A DNA stretch of 64,000 bases from Phytomonospora endophytica (GCF_014202425.1 NZ_JACHGT010000010.1:186001-250000); one strand, 5' to 3'. Numbered from the stretch's first letter, positions 8,590 to 17,142 are shown. Translations and numbers: made by a program. Notes: a model not told the origin generated them from the letters alone.

Positions 8590-9246
8590 CTACCTCACCC
8601 CGTCTCCTCCGCCCCTCCGCGTCGCCGACAGGTAGATCCGGCGCGTCGGGATCTCCTCGGCGTAGGCCTCGCGGGAGGTGAGCCCGTCGACGCGGAAACC
8701 GGCCGCCTCGGCCGCCGCGCGCAGGTCCTCCGGTGTGTGCTCAGCCCAGTACACGCGGGCGCCGGTGCCGAGCGGGTCATCGATCTCGCCGTCGGCGGTC
8801 CCCTCCTTGGCGACGACGAGGAGCCGCCCGCCGGGCCGGATCGCCACGGCCCAGGCCGCGAGCGTGCCGGGCAGGACCGCGCGGGGCTGGTCGTGCAGCG
8901 AGTAGTACGAGACCAGCCCGTCGAAGGGCCCCAGTTCGGCGAGGTCGCGCTGGTCGCGCACCTCGAAGCGGACGCCGGGCCGTTCGATCCGCGCCAGCTC
9001 GACGCAGCGCGGTGACAGGTCGACACCGACCACGTCCAGTCCGTGTCGCGCGAGCAGCCCGGCGACGTGCCCGCAGGGCCCGCATCCGGCGTCGCAGACG
9101 CGACCGCCTTCGCCGACGAGGCCGGCGAAGGCGGTGAGCGTGTCGCGGTCGAAGGGCTTGCCGGAAAGCTCGTCGCCGAACAACTCCAGGTAGCGGTCGG
9201 CGCGGGCGTCCCAGTTGCGGGCGACGTCGGGGGCGGGCGTGATCAC
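8590..9246 (-). CDS. Class I SAM-dependent methyltransferase
   Basis: A 218-residue cytoplasmic methyltransferase. Motif I is VCDAGCGPCGHVAGLL, the acidic residue that binds SAM ribose is in VVGVDLSP, and a later motif is FDGLVSYYSLHD, followed by RPGGRLLVVAKEG. The GTG start overlaps the stop of the transporter gene (GTGA), so it is the second gene of that operon. The substrate is unknown; the coupling may mean it modifies a compound moved by the transporter, but nothing in the sequence proves that. Confidence 0.82.
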   Translation of the reverse strand: MITPAPDVARNWDARADRYLELFGDELSGKPFDRDTLTAFAGLVGEGGRVCDAGCGPCGHVAGLLARHGLDVVGVDLSPRCVELARIERPGVRFEVRDQRDLAELGPFDGLVSYYSLHDQPRAVLPGTLAAWAVAIRPGGRLLVVAKEGTADGEIDDPLGTGARVYWAEHTPEDLRAAAEAAGFRVDGLTSREAYAEEIPTRRIYLSATRRGGGDGVR

Positions 9247-10628
9247 CCGCGAATCGTAGAGCCCCCCGTCCCGGCGGTCTCGAAGGCGTGACCCGACTCG
9301 ATGTCGAGCTGCGTCGTCGACTTGTTCTTGAGCCAGAACACGTACACGGCGAGGGAGATGGCGATCGTGACGGTCACGTAGGCGATGAACTCGGTCAGGT
9401 GGTCCTTCTTCATCGCCTGGTAGATCAGCGGTGCCGTGCCGCCGAAGATGGAGTTGGCGACGGCGTAGCCGAGCCCGACGCCGAGCGCGCGGACCGAGGC
9501 GGGGAACTGCTCGGCCTTGACCAGCGCGTTGATCGACGTGTACCCGGTCAGGATGATGTACCCGATCGCCAGCAGCCCGAAGGACGCGACCGGATTGGTC
9601 GTCTTCGGCAGGAACGTGAGCAGGAAGTACGTGTAGATCACCCCGCCGACGCCGAAGAACACCAGCAGCGGCTTGCGCCCGATCCTGTCGCTGATGAGCC
9701 CACCGACCGGCTGGAGCAGCATGAGGAATATCAGGCCGATCAGGTTCACCCACGTCGCCACGACGGCCTCGTCGGTGTAGGCGGTCTTCACGATCGCCGG
9801 GGCGTTGACGCTGTAGGTGTAGAACGCCAGCGTGCCGCCCATGGTGATCAGGAAGACCAGCAGCAGCGGCTTCCAGTACGACGTGAACAGGGTCCGCATG
9901 GAGCCCGAGTTCCGGTCGGCGCCCGAGCGGATCGCGGCCAGCTTCTCCGGCGGCAGGGACTCGTCCATGGACCGCCGCAGCCAGAAGACCACGATCGCCG
10001 CGACGCCGCCGATGGCGAAGGGGATCCGCCAGGCCCAGGATTCGATCTGCTCCTTGTCGAGGAACGCGAACATGATCAGCAGGGTGAACTGGGCGAGCAC
10101 GTGGCCGCCGACGAGCGTCACGTACTGGAAGGACGAGAAGAAGCCGCGCCGGTTTCGGGTGGCCGCCTCCGACATGTACGTCGCCGAGGTCCCGTACTCG
10201 CCGCCGGTGGCGAAGCCCTGCACCAGCCGGCAGACGATGAGGACGACCGCGGCGAAGCCGCCGATGGTCGCCCGCGTGGGCATGACCGCGATGACGAAGG
10301 AGGCCAGCGCCATCAGAGACACGCTGAGCACGAGGGCCTTGCGGCGCCCGGAGCGGTCGGCGTAGCGGCCGAAGAACCAGGAGCCGACCGGCCGCATCAG
10401 GAAGGTCACGGCGAAGATCGCGTAGACGTAGAGGGTGGAGTTCTCGTCCTCTTCGGCGAAGAACTGGTGCTCGAAGTAGGTCACGAACACCGTGTAGATG
10501 TAGACGTCGTACCACTCGACGAGGTTGCCGGAGGAGCCCCGCAGCGTGTTGAGGATGGCGCGGCGGGTACTGGTGACCGTCCCCAGTGGAGCCGATGGGC
10601 CGGGCGAACTGCTCGTGGCGTCTGTCAT
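9243..10628 (-). CDS. MFS transporter, metabolite:H+ symporter family
   Basis: A 461-residue integral membrane protein with about 12 hydrophobic segments. The N-terminus GNLVEWYDVYIYTVFVTYF and the stretch FLMRPVGSWFFGRYADRSGR (loop 2-3 motif) are typical of the MHS group, which includes alpha-ketoglutarate, citrate, proline/betaine and shikimate permeases. The matching second-half loop is GLISDRIGRKPLL. The ATG at 10628 has GGAGG 8 nt upstream; the longer open frame beyond it is not needed. It is translationally coupled to a methyltransferase. Family is firm; substrate is not. Confidence 0.88.
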   Translation of the reverse strand: MTDATSSSPGPSAPLGTVTSTRRAILNTLRGSSGNLVEWYDVYIYTVFVTYFEHQFFAEEDENSTLYVYAIFAVTFLMRPVGSWFFGRYADRSGRRKALVLSVSLMALASFVIAVMPTRATIGGFAAVVLIVCRLVQGFATGGEYGTSATYMSEAATRNRRGFFSSFQYVTLVGGHVLAQFTLLIMFAFLDKEQIESWAWRIPFAIGGVAAIVVFWLRRSMDESLPPEKLAAIRSGADRNSGSMRTLFTSYWKPLLLVFLITMGGTLAFYTYSVNAPAIVKTAYTDEAVVATWVNLIGLIFLMLLQPVGGLISDRIGRKPLLVFFGVGGVIYTYFLLTFLPKTTNPVASFGLLAIGYIILTGYTSINALVKAEQFPASVRALGVGLGYAVANSIFGGTAPLIYQAMKKDHLTEFIAYVTVTIAISLAVYVFWLKNKSTTQLDIESGHAFETAGTGGSTIRG

Positions 10629-10660
10629 CGATGAACCTCCGGGGTAGTTGATCGCCCCGT

Positions 10661-10688
10661 ATGTTACGCATTGTCGCCGGGGAGGCAA
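10661..10688 (-). promoter_or_regulatory. Candidate promoter for the MFS/methyltransferase operon
   Basis: On the minus strand TTGCCT (10688-10683) and TAACAT (10666-10661) are spaced by 16 bp, about 33 bp upstream of the MFS start. This is one of the few AT-rich patches here. The -10 element is good, the -35 fair. Confidence 0.45.
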
Positions 10689-10849
10689 GCCTGCTCGCCG
10701 CGAAGGATCTTGCCGGACGCGGCCAGCACCGCGACATCGACACCGGTCGACGTCGCGGCGGCCGCCGGCCGCGGCCTCGGCGCGAGTTCGCCACGGGCGG
10801 CCGTCTTCCTGCATAGACTCCTGCGCGTATGTCGATGGAGGGGGATGTC

Positions 10850-11878
10850 ATGCCGAAAGGCAGGACCGTCGGGGTGGTGGCGCTGGTGGTCCTCGCGGCG
10901 GGCGCGGTGTGGCTTGGGACCCGCGCCTATGCCTCGGGGAGCACGTGCACGGTCAACGGTGAGTCGGTGACCGGGACGGTGATCGAGGGGACCGGCGGTG
11001 ACGACCGGGTCGAATGCCCCGAAGGCGTCGGTGAGGGCGTCACCGTCCGGACCGGCGACGGCGACGACACGGTCGTCGCGACCGGTGTCGCGGGCCGGGG
11101 CGAGCCGGGTACACCGGCCAACGCGGGTGTGATCGAGACCGGGCCGGGCGAGGACACGGTGACGCTCACCGGCGCGGCGATCGACGCCGACGCCCTGCGC
11201 CGGGAACTGCGCAACAGCGCGGGCAACTCCGGGACCGTCGACGTGGGCGGCGGCGACGACACCGTGACGGTCACCGGCGGGTCCGGCGGTGAACCGGACG
11301 CGGGCGGGCGCGGTTTCGTCGGCAACACCGGTGCCGTGCTGGGCGGTCCCGGCGACGACGGCGTCGAACTGGTCGGCGGCGCCGGATCGAACGGCGGCGA
11401 CGGCAACGCGGGCACCGTCGACGGCGGCGACGGCGACGACACGATCCGCGCCAAAGGCGTCGGCGCCTACCCCGACGACCGTGACGGTGACGGCGGTGTC
11501 GGCAACACCGGCTCCATCGACGGTGGTCCGGGCGCCGACCGGCTGGTCGCCACCGGCGGCGACGGGTACAGCGGCGGGAACGGCAACGCCGTCCCGGGCG
11601 ACGACGGCCCCGGGTCCCGCGCGGTCATGCGTGGCGGTGACGGCGACGACGTGGTCATCGCCGTCGGCGGCAACCCCCGGCTCGACGTCGGCCACGCGGG
11701 CAACGGCACCGGCGAGCGCGGTGAGCTGCACGGTGACGCCGGTGACGACTCCATCGAGGCCGCGCCGGGTATCGGCGGCCGCGAAGGCGAGGGCAACGCC
11801 GACGGCGTGTTCGGCGGTCCCGGCACCGACAGGTGCGATGTCGACGACAACGGCGGCACCGTCGACGGTTGTGAGTAG
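10850..11878 (+). CDS. Secreted RTX-like Gly/Asp repeat protein
   Basis: A 342-residue exported protein. Residues 1-30 form a signal sequence (MPKGRTVGVVALVVLAAGAV, then an ARAYAS-like cleavage region). The rest is built from irregular GGxGDDxV/I repeats such as RTGDGDDTVVATG, VGGGDDTVTVTGG and VDGGDGDDTIRAKG, which match the nonapeptide of calcium-binding beta-rolls (GGxGxDxUx). Asp is very frequent. Two Cys pairs at the two ends (TCTV, VECPE; DRCDVDD, DGCE) could close the fold. The ATG at 10850 has GGAGGGG 8 nt upstream and is preferred over one seven codons earlier. It may be a calcium-dependent wall or matrix protein; no catalytic domain is visible. Confidence 0.75.
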   Translation: MPKGRTVGVVALVVLAAGAVWLGTRAYASGSTCTVNGESVTGTVIEGTGGDDRVECPEGVGEGVTVRTGDGDDTVVATGVAGRGEPGTPANAGVIETGPGEDTVTLTGAAIDADALRRELRNSAGNSGTVDVGGGDDTVTVTGGSGGEPDAGGRGFVGNTGAVLGGPGDDGVELVGGAGSNGGDGNAGTVDGGDGDDTIRAKGVGAYPDDRDGDGGVGNTGSIDGGPGADRLVATGGDGYSGGNGNAVPGDDGPGSRAVMRGGDGDDVVIAVGGNPRLDVGHAGNGTGERGELHGDAGDDSIEAAPGIGGREGEGNADGVFGGPGTDRCDVDDNGGTVDGCE

Positions 11879-12056
11879 TTCCGTCCGCTGCCGGGCCCTG
11901 CTAATCTCGTCCGATGCCAGACGATGACATAGAGGGCTGTAGTCCCCAGCCGGGTTCGGCCCGGCGAGTCTCGTTCGGACACGGCCACGTCCATGGCCGT
12001 GGTTTCCCCACCTTCGCGTGGGGACGGCCCCCGCGCTGCTGTGAAGGAGCGGTTCG

Positions 12057-12800
12057 GTGGTCTTCGAGAAGTTGCCGCGCGCGTTCGGCGTCGGCGGCCC
12101 CGGAGTGAACACGGTCCTCGACCGGGCGCGCATGCGGCCCGGCGACCAGGTCACGGGACAGGTGCACCTTGACGGCGGCGACATCGACGCCGACGTCGAG
12201 CCGATCGCGCTGTCCCTCATCACGTGGGCCGAAGGCGGCGAGGTGGTCGAGTTCCACCGCGCCGACGTGTGCGGCCCGTTCCGTCTCGCGGCGGGGGAGC
12301 GGCGCTCGATCGCGTTCACCTTCGGCGTGCCCTGGGAGGCGCCCCTGTCCGGCGCCGACGGCCCACTGGTCGGCGTGCGCGCCGGTGAAGGCGACATCGA
12401 CCCGCTGCACGTGGCGCCGCTGCCCTCGCAGGAGCGTGTCCTGGACGCCTTCACCCGCCTCGGTTTCACGCGCGCGAAGGCCGCCCTCGAACACGGCCGG
12501 GTCGGTGGACAGCACCAGGAACTGCCCTTCTTCGCCGAGCTGGGTTTCCGGCCGCCGCCGGGCCACACCGGAGCGGCCGGGGAGGTCGGACTGGCCTTCG
12601 TCGCCGACCGGCACCATCTCGCCGTGGTCCTCGCCGCCGACGGCCGCCGCGGTGCGGCGGGCGACTTCGGGCGATGGATCTTCCCGCACGAGACCGCGAT
12701 CCGCACCGACTGGGAAGGCCTGGTCACCGACTGGCTCGACGAGCTTCCCGAGCGCTTCCCCCGGACGCTCTCGGGCGGTCCGGTGCCCGCCGGGGGCTAG
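12057..12800 (+). CDS. spo0M: Sporulation-control protein Spo0M
   Basis: A 247-residue arrestin-like Spo0M protein. The start MVFEKLPRAFGVGGPGVNTV and VLDRARMRPGDQVTGQVHLD are characteristic (beta-sandwich with pairwise charged loops), and the PFFAELGFRPPP region is the family middle part. The GTG at 12057 has GAAGGAG 7 nt upstream. In Bacillus Spo0M affects sporulation; in actinomycetes a role in development is assumed. Its stop codon shares the palindrome CTAG with the stop of the convergent gene, so the two reading frames overlap by 4 bp. A small hairpin (CCCCAC/GTGGGG) lies upstream at about 12006-12023. Confidence 0.85.
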   Translation: MVFEKLPRAFGVGGPGVNTVLDRARMRPGDQVTGQVHLDGGDIDADVEPIALSLITWAEGGEVVEFHRADVCGPFRLAAGERRSIAFTFGVPWEAPLSGADGPLVGVRAGEGDIDPLHVAPLPSQERVLDAFTRLGFTRAKAALEHGRVGGQHQELPFFAELGFRPPPGHTGAAGEVGLAFVADRHHLAVVLAADGRRGAAGDFGRWIFPHETAIRTDWEGLVTDWLDELPERFPRTLSGGPVPAGG

Positions 12801-13318
12801 CCTTCGGCGACCGGCCCCAGCCCCACGTGCGCCGCCACGGCCCGCGCGGCGGTGACCGCGTCGACGCCGTCGGTCGCCACGGCGAAATCGGCCGGGGTGG
12901 CCTGCGCGGCCCGGTAGCGGTCTTCGAAGAACTCGCCGATCGGCGGCCGGCTGTCGTCGGCGGCCCAGCGCTCGCGCCACGTGGTCTCACCGGCCAGCAG
13001 TTGCACCGTGGTGACCTTGACGCCGTCGGGCGCGAGCTCGCGGAGCAGTTCGTGGAAGGAGGTCTCCTGGAAGACCCAGGTGACCAGCAGCAACTCGACA
13101 CCGGCCATCGCGGCGTTGCCGATCACGGCCCTCAGGTTCGCCTGCACCATGGAGATCATGGCCGCGTCGACCCGCCACGGCTGGTGGCTCCACAGGGCGT
13201 CGACATCGACCCACTGCACGAGTTCGCCACCGCCTTCGGCCAGCCGCAGGAACTCTGTGGCGACCGCGGACTTGCCGACGCCGGGCGCACCACCGAGAAG
13301 GACCATGCGCATATCCAT
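12797..13318 (-). CDS. P-loop NTPase of unknown function
   Basis: A 173-residue cytoplasmic protein beginning with a Walker A loop (VLLGGAPGVGKSAVA, around residues 5-18) and a possible second acidic motif (VQWVDVDALW). The later VELLLVTWVFQ strand and the KVTTVQLLAGETTWRERW segment resemble small nucleotide or sugar kinases of the AAA_33/CpaF-like P-loop group. ATG at 13318 is used; two further in-frame ATGs follow within five codons and the ribosome site is weak, so the start is uncertain. Specific substrate unknown. Confidence 0.7.
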   Translation of the reverse strand: MDMRMVLLGGAPGVGKSAVATEFLRLAEGGGELVQWVDVDALWSHQPWRVDAAMISMVQANLRAVIGNAAMAGVELLLVTWVFQETSFHELLRELAPDGVKVTTVQLLAGETTWRERWAADDSRPPIGEFFEDRYRAAQATPADFAVATDGVDAVTAARAVAAHVGLGPVAEG

Positions 13319-13484
13319 GCCGACACGATATGAGCCGATCTCCGCGCGCACAACGCCGTTACCGGAAGTGAGGAGGCCTCGCGGAGCGCCGTGACCACGG
13401 CACGGTCGGCGGTCTTCGGGCCATCCGGAGTCGAAGACGCAGGTCGGTGGGGGTGCGTCCGCTTTCAGATGGCGAACATGAAAA

Positions 13485-13508
13485 GGCCCGGCGACAGGCC
13501 GCCGGGCC
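13485..13508 (-). terminator. Rho-independent terminator
   Basis: A 9-bp stem (GGCCCGGCG/CGCCGGGCC) with a 6-nt loop. On the minus strand it is followed by TTTT, 15 bp past the stop of the proline-rich membrane protein gene. Confidence 0.75.
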
Positions 13509-13523
13509 GCACGAACGTATGGT

Positions 13524-13985
13524 CTACTTCGCCGTGCCGACCGGTACGACGCACATCTCCCAGCGCTTGCCGCGTTTCCCGGCGCTCTCGTTGATGGCCT
13601 TGCCGTCGGGGTAGCCGTCACAGGTGCCCATGTCGTAGTCGTAGCTCCCGCGCGAGGTCGCCACGACTTCGTAGACCGCGCCCGGATCACCACACTCGAC
13701 GATGCTCCAGCCGGTGAAGGTCTCCTCAAGATCCTTCAGGCAGTCACCCCGCTCGGGGTTGCCGCCGTGGATGAAGAAGAAGTAGCCGAAGAGACCGCCG
13801 ACGAGGATCGCGGTGAAGCCGATCCGCAGCCCCCACCGGGGCTTCTTGCGCGCCGGGACGGGCGCGGGCGGAGGGTAGTGCGGAGCCTGCGGTGGGCCGT
13901 AGCCGGCGGGCGGTGGCGGGTAGGCGCCGTACTGCGGCTGCTGCTGGGGGTACTGGGGATAGCCGTGCTGTGGTGGGTAAGTCAC
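13524..13985 (-). CDS. Proline/tyrosine-rich single-pass membrane protein (LppU-like)
   Basis: A 153-residue protein of unknown function. Residues 1-45 are a low-complexity Pro/Gln/Tyr/Gly tail (QQQPQYGAYPPPPAGYG), presumably cytoplasmic. A basic stop (ARKKPRWG) and one membrane span (IGFTAILVGGLFGYFFFI) follow, then a small outside domain with four Cys (GDCLKD, VECGD, GTCDG, EMCVV). This layout is common in actinomycete LppU/SCO3897-like proteins. It lies next to the PASTA kinase, and such tails often accompany kinase or secretion partners, but no function can be assigned. Confidence 0.7.
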   Translation of the reverse strand: MTYPPQHGYPQYPQQQPQYGAYPPPPAGYGPPQAPHYPPPAPVPARKKPRWGLRIGFTAILVGGLFGYFFFIHGGNPERGDCLKDLEETFTGWSIVECGDPGAVYEVVATSRGSYDYDMGTCDGYPDGKAINESAGKRGKRWEMCVVPVGTAK

Positions 13986-14030
13986 GTCGTCCTGCTCGGT
14001 CCAAGGGAATGGCTGCTGCGGACCAGAGTC

Positions 14031-15620
14031 TTATCGACGGCCGTGCCGCCCGCCCCGCCGTCGTGGGACGGCGGCACGATCCCGGGAGACGACGGCGTTC
14101 GGCGCGAGCGGTGGTAGCGCCGTTTCGGGTACGGCCGGAAGGCTGAAGTACTCGCTGAGGCACTGCGGATAGGTGTCGATGTAGTGGAAGGTGATGAGGG
14201 TGCCGACGTCGACGACGGCGCCCGGTTCGGGGGTCTGCTCGGTGACCACGCAGGTCTCGCCCTGCCAATTCATCTCGGCCTCGGGCTTGGAGTTGTCGAA
14301 ACCGTGGGCGCGCAGGCGCTCGGCGACCGCGGTCACGGGTACGCCTTTGAGGTCGGGCACCTTCGCGGTGTTCGGGTCCTCGCCGCCTTCGCCCGGTTCG
14401 CCGTCGCCGGGATCGGGTTCGGGTTCGGGGCGGTCCTTCTCGGTCCCGTCGTCGCCAGGCGTCTCGCCGGGTGGGCTCGAACCGTCCACTTGCGGTTCGT
14501 TCGACTCCTCGCCGGCCGGACCGGGGGACAGCGATGACAGGGGTGGGAGGTGGTAGTCGCGCACAGCGCGGTCGTCGTCGGCCGGCGGGCCCCAGGGGCG
14601 CCAGATGATCAGCCCGGCGAGCAGGGCGGCGATGCCCAGGGCCGCGAGGGCCGGGACGAGCCGCCGGGGCGGCTTCGCGGGTGTCTCGCCGTCGGGAAGG
14701 GCGGCGGTGTCCCCGCCGATGTCGGGCCGCTCGCGGTTGAGGGCCTCCATGACGGCGACGTAGCTCGGTCGCGGGGGAGCGCCCTTGTCGGGGGTCACGC
14801 CGTCGAGGGCTTCGCGGCAGGCGCGGGCGAAGCGTTCGGCGGTGCGCCAGCGGTCGTCGGGGTCTTTGCGCAGGGCCGTCATGACCGCGTCCGACACCGC
14901 CGCCGGAATCTCTTCGGGGAGGGGCGGTGGGGTCTGGTTGAGGTGGCCGTTGATGATCGCCGGGACCTTGTCGGAGGCGAAGGGCGTCCTGCCGGTGAGG
15001 CACTCGTAGGCGACGATGCCGAGCGAGTAGATGTCGGCGGCCGGCGCGGGGTCCTCGTCGGCGAGGTGTTCGGGCGCGGTGTAGGTGACGGTGCCGATGA
15101 CCATGCCGGTCTCGGTGAGCCCGGCGTCGCCGAGGGAGCGGGCGATGCCGAAGTCGATGAGCTTCACCGCTCCGTCCTCGGCGATGAGGATGTTGGCCGG
15201 CTTGATGTCGCGGTGCACGATCGAGGCGCGGTGGGCGACGTGCAGGCCCTCGGCGGCCTCGGCGATGATCCGCATCGCCTCGGCGAGCGGGAGAGCGCCG
15301 TCCCGGCGGAGGATGTCGGCCAGCGACCGGCCGTCGACGAACTCCATCACCAGGTAGGCGCGGACGCCGTCTGCGCCTTCGTCCTCACCGTAGTCGTGGA
15401 CGGTGGCGATCGAGCGTGTGTTGAGGCCCGCGACGAGCCTCGCCTCGGAGGCGAAGCGGGTCCGGAAGGACGCGTCGGCGGACAGGCCGGGGTGCAGGAT
15501 CTTGACGGCGACCTCGCGGTCGAGACGGGTGTCGGTGGCGTTCCACACGGTGCCCATACCGCCGCCGGCTATGCGGCTCACCAGGCGGTACCGGCCGCCG
15601 ACCAGTTCCCCGACAGGCAC
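14031..15620 (-). CDS. Membrane Ser/Thr protein kinase with one PASTA domain
   Basis: A 529-residue PknB-type kinase. The kinase domain fills about residues 7-270, with the Gly loop (IAGGGMGTVW), VAIK-like AVKIL lysine, catalytic HRDIKPANIL and DFGIARS. A disordered acidic/proline linker and one membrane helix at about 320-340 (LVPALAALGIAALLAGLIIW) follow, then one extracellular PASTA domain at about 417-480 (KVPDLKGVPVTAVAERL...). PASTA domains bind muropeptides. The GTG at 15620 is preferred because GGGGAGGGAA lies just upstream; the frame is open 17 codons further. Usual actinobacterial PknB has four PASTA units, so one is short. Confidence 0.87.
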   Translation of the reverse strand: MPVGELVGGRYRLVSRIAGGGMGTVWNATDTRLDREVAVKILHPGLSADASFRTRFASEARLVAGLNTRSIATVHDYGEDEGADGVRAYLVMEFVDGRSLADILRRDGALPLAEAMRIIAEAAEGLHVAHRASIVHRDIKPANILIAEDGAVKLIDFGIARSLGDAGLTETGMVIGTVTYTAPEHLADEDPAPAADIYSLGIVAYECLTGRTPFASDKVPAIINGHLNQTPPPLPEEIPAAVSDAVMTALRKDPDDRWRTAERFARACREALDGVTPDKGAPPRPSYVAVMEALNRERPDIGGDTAALPDGETPAKPPRRLVPALAALGIAALLAGLIIWRPWGPPADDDRAVRDYHLPPLSSLSPGPAGEESNEPQVDGSSPPGETPGDDGTEKDRPEPEPDPGDGEPGEGGEDPNTAKVPDLKGVPVTAVAERLRAHGFDNSKPEAEMNWQGETCVVTEQTPEPGAVVDVGTLITFHYIDTYPQCLSEYFSLPAVPETALPPLAPNAVVSRDRAAVPRRRGGRHGRR

Positions 15621-15694
15621 TCGGCGTTCCCTCCCCGACCTGTTGAAACCCGGCGTGGCCTGCGCGGACACCGGGCCGGGCGTGAAGTGTTGCT

Positions 15695-15711
15695 CTAGAG
15701 ATTTTCTCTAG
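15695..15711. promoter_or_regulatory. Palindrome upstream of the PASTA kinase gene
   Basis: A perfect 7-bp inverted repeat CTAGAGA-TTT-TCTCTAG, AT-rich against its surroundings, 75 bp upstream of the kinase start. It could be a regulator site or part of the promoter (TAGCCT lies beside it on the minus strand). CTAG is usually rare in bacterial genomes, which makes a chance origin less likely. Confidence 0.4.
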
Positions 15712-15757
15712 GCTAGCGGTCCCGGGAGGGGACTGTCCACGGGTGCCGAGGGTGGCC

Positions 15758-16132
15758 TCAGCCCCAGATCGCCGTTCCGGCAAGGGTTCCCAGGCCCGCC
15801 GCGGCGAAGCCCGCGACGACGCCCGCCACGACGTTGAGGGAGGCCGAAAGCCTCGCCCCATCGGTGAACAGCCGCACGGTCTCATAGGAGAAGGTCGAGT
15901 ACGTCGTCAGGGCACCGCACAGGCCCGTACCGAGCAGCGAGGTGACCGAACCCGGCACGGCCCCGGCGAGCGCGCCGGCCGCGAGCAGGCCCAGGACGAA
16001 GGAGCCGAGCGTGTTGACGACGAGGGTGCCCCACGGGAAGGCGGCGCCGTACCGGGACGCGACGGCGCGGTCGATGAGGTAGCGCAGGGGCGCGCCGACC
16101 ATGGCTCCGGCGATGACGAGCAACGGCGTCAC
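15758..16132 (-). CDS. crcB: Fluoride channel Fluc/CrcB (second of a pair)
   Basis: A 124-residue four-helix membrane protein of the Fluc family, which exports fluoride as a dual-topology dimer. Family motifs: GAMVGAPLRYLIDR, FPWGTLVVNTLGSFVLG, and the TM3 break CGALTTYSTFSYE with the ST pair that binds the central sodium. The GTG overlaps the stop of the upstream crcB (GTGA). Actinobacteria often carry two adjacent crcB genes whose products form a heterodimer. No fluoride riboswitch is recognisable upstream of the pair. Confidence 0.9.
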   Translation of the reverse strand: MTPLLVIAGAMVGAPLRYLIDRAVASRYGAAFPWGTLVVNTLGSFVLGLLAAGALAGAVPGSVTSLLGTGLCGALTTYSTFSYETVRLFTDGARLSASLNVVAGVVAGFAAAGLGTLAGTAIWG

Positions 16133-16566
16133 GGCAGGCCCCGGAGCAGGCGCCGGGCGAGCGCACCACCGGCGTAGGCGGCGGTGAGGGCCGCGACGAC
16201 GGTGGCGGCGAGGTAGAGCACGGCGAGGCCGGTCGCGTCGTCGGCGATGAGCCGCCGCACGTCGATCACGTAGGTCGAGAAGGTGGTGAACCCGCCGAGG
16301 ACGCCGGTGCCGAAGAAGGGCCGGACGAGGCGCCGGTGCGCCCAGAACCGCGCGACGAGGACCATGAGCGCGCCGATGAGCAGGCAGCCGAGGACGTTGG
16401 TCGCGAAGGTGGCCCAGGGGAAGCGACCGGTGCCCGGGGGCCACAGGACGAGGAGCCCGTAGCGAGCGAGGGCGCCCAGTCCTCCACCGAGAGAGACCGC
16501 GACGATGACCGCCCAGTCGCTCCTCAGGGAGGCGGGTTCGCCGTCACCCCGCACGTTCTCGGACAC
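16129..16566 (-). CDS. crcB: Fluoride channel Fluc/CrcB (first of a pair)
   Basis: A 145-residue Fluc subunit. Motifs are GGGLGALARYGL, FPWATFATNVLGCLLIGAL and GVLGGFTTFSTYVID, the last carrying the Phe/Thr/Ser residues of the fluoride path. The N-terminal 15 residues are a polar extension. The GTG at 16566 follows a G-rich stretch that can serve as ribosome site. It is co-transcribed with the shorter crcB, which it overlaps by 4 bp. Confidence 0.9.
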   Translation of the reverse strand: MSENVRGDGEPASLRSDWAVIVAVSLGGGLGALARYGLLVLWPPGTGRFPWATFATNVLGCLLIGALMVLVARFWAHRRLVRPFFGTGVLGGFTTFSTYVIDVRRLIADDATGLAVLYLAATVVAALTAAYAGGALARRLLRGLP

Positions 16567-16749
16567 GGATCACCCCCCCACCGGACTGGTTCGGCCGGCG
16601 GCCCGGCCGCCGCGCCGAGGGTAGCGCGAAGGCGGCCACGGCCACCCCGGGTTCCCCGGAGCGCGACGGGCCGTCTTGACCCGGGACGCGCGGCCGTCCA
16701 CAGTGGAAGGAGGGAGAGCCGAGCGCCACCGCGTGGAAGGCGGGCAAGC

Positions 16750-17142
16750 ATGTCACCACCCACCGCCCCGTACCGCCGCCCCGGCGTGATCACCCGCGAC
16801 GTGCGGCTGATCTTCGCCGACATCGACACCTTCGACCCCGACCGCTTCGTGGCCCACCTGACCCCCGGCGCCGTCTTCCGTTTCGCCAACGCGCCCGTCA
16901 TCTCGGGCCGCGCGGAGATCCGGGACGCCGTCGCGGCCTTCTTCGACACGATCGCGGGGCTCACCCACCACGTGCACCACGTGTGGGAGCACGGCGACGT
17001 GTCGATCGCCCAGACCGACGTGGAGTATGTGCGCAAGGACGGCGGGACGGTGCTGATCCCGAACGCCGACATCCTGACCTTCGACGGCGACCTCGCGAAG
17101 GACTGGCGGATCTACATCGACCTGGCGCCGTTGTACGCGTGA
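16750..17142 (+). CDS. SnoaL-like (NTF2-fold) protein
   Basis: A 130-residue protein of the NTF2-like superfamily. It starts with an alpha-helical segment (DVRLIFADIDTFDPDRFVAH), continues with LTPGAVFRFANAPVISGRAEIR, and ends in strands WRIYIDLAPLYA, the standard SnoaL layout. The ATG at 16750 has GGAAGG 9 nt upstream. Members act as small enzymes or ligand binders; the pocket residues do not allow assignment here. It is divergent from crcB and precedes an unrelated hypothetical gene. Confidence 0.75.
   Translation: MSPPTAPYRRPGVITRDVRLIFADIDTFDPDRFVAHLTPGAVFRFANAPVISGRAEIRDAVAAFFDTIAGLTHHVHHVWEHGDVSIAQTDVEYVRKDGGTVLIPNADILTFDGDLAKDWRIYIDLAPLYA

Noticed and set aside
9288-10634. Long plus-strand open frame (448 codons) opposite the MFS gene
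   Set aside because: Its composition (runs of Gly/Asp/Arg/Glu) is that of the complement of a GC-rich gene, and it matches no family, while the minus strand encodes a clear transporter.
11914-12108. 64-codon frame before spo0M
   Set aside because: Overlaps the spo0M start, is rich in Gly/His/Arg and Cys without pattern, and has no ribosome site.
16567-16749. Fluoride riboswitch before the crcB pair
   Set aside because: The sequence upstream of 16566 does not show the crcB motif core, and the gap is shared with a divergent gene.
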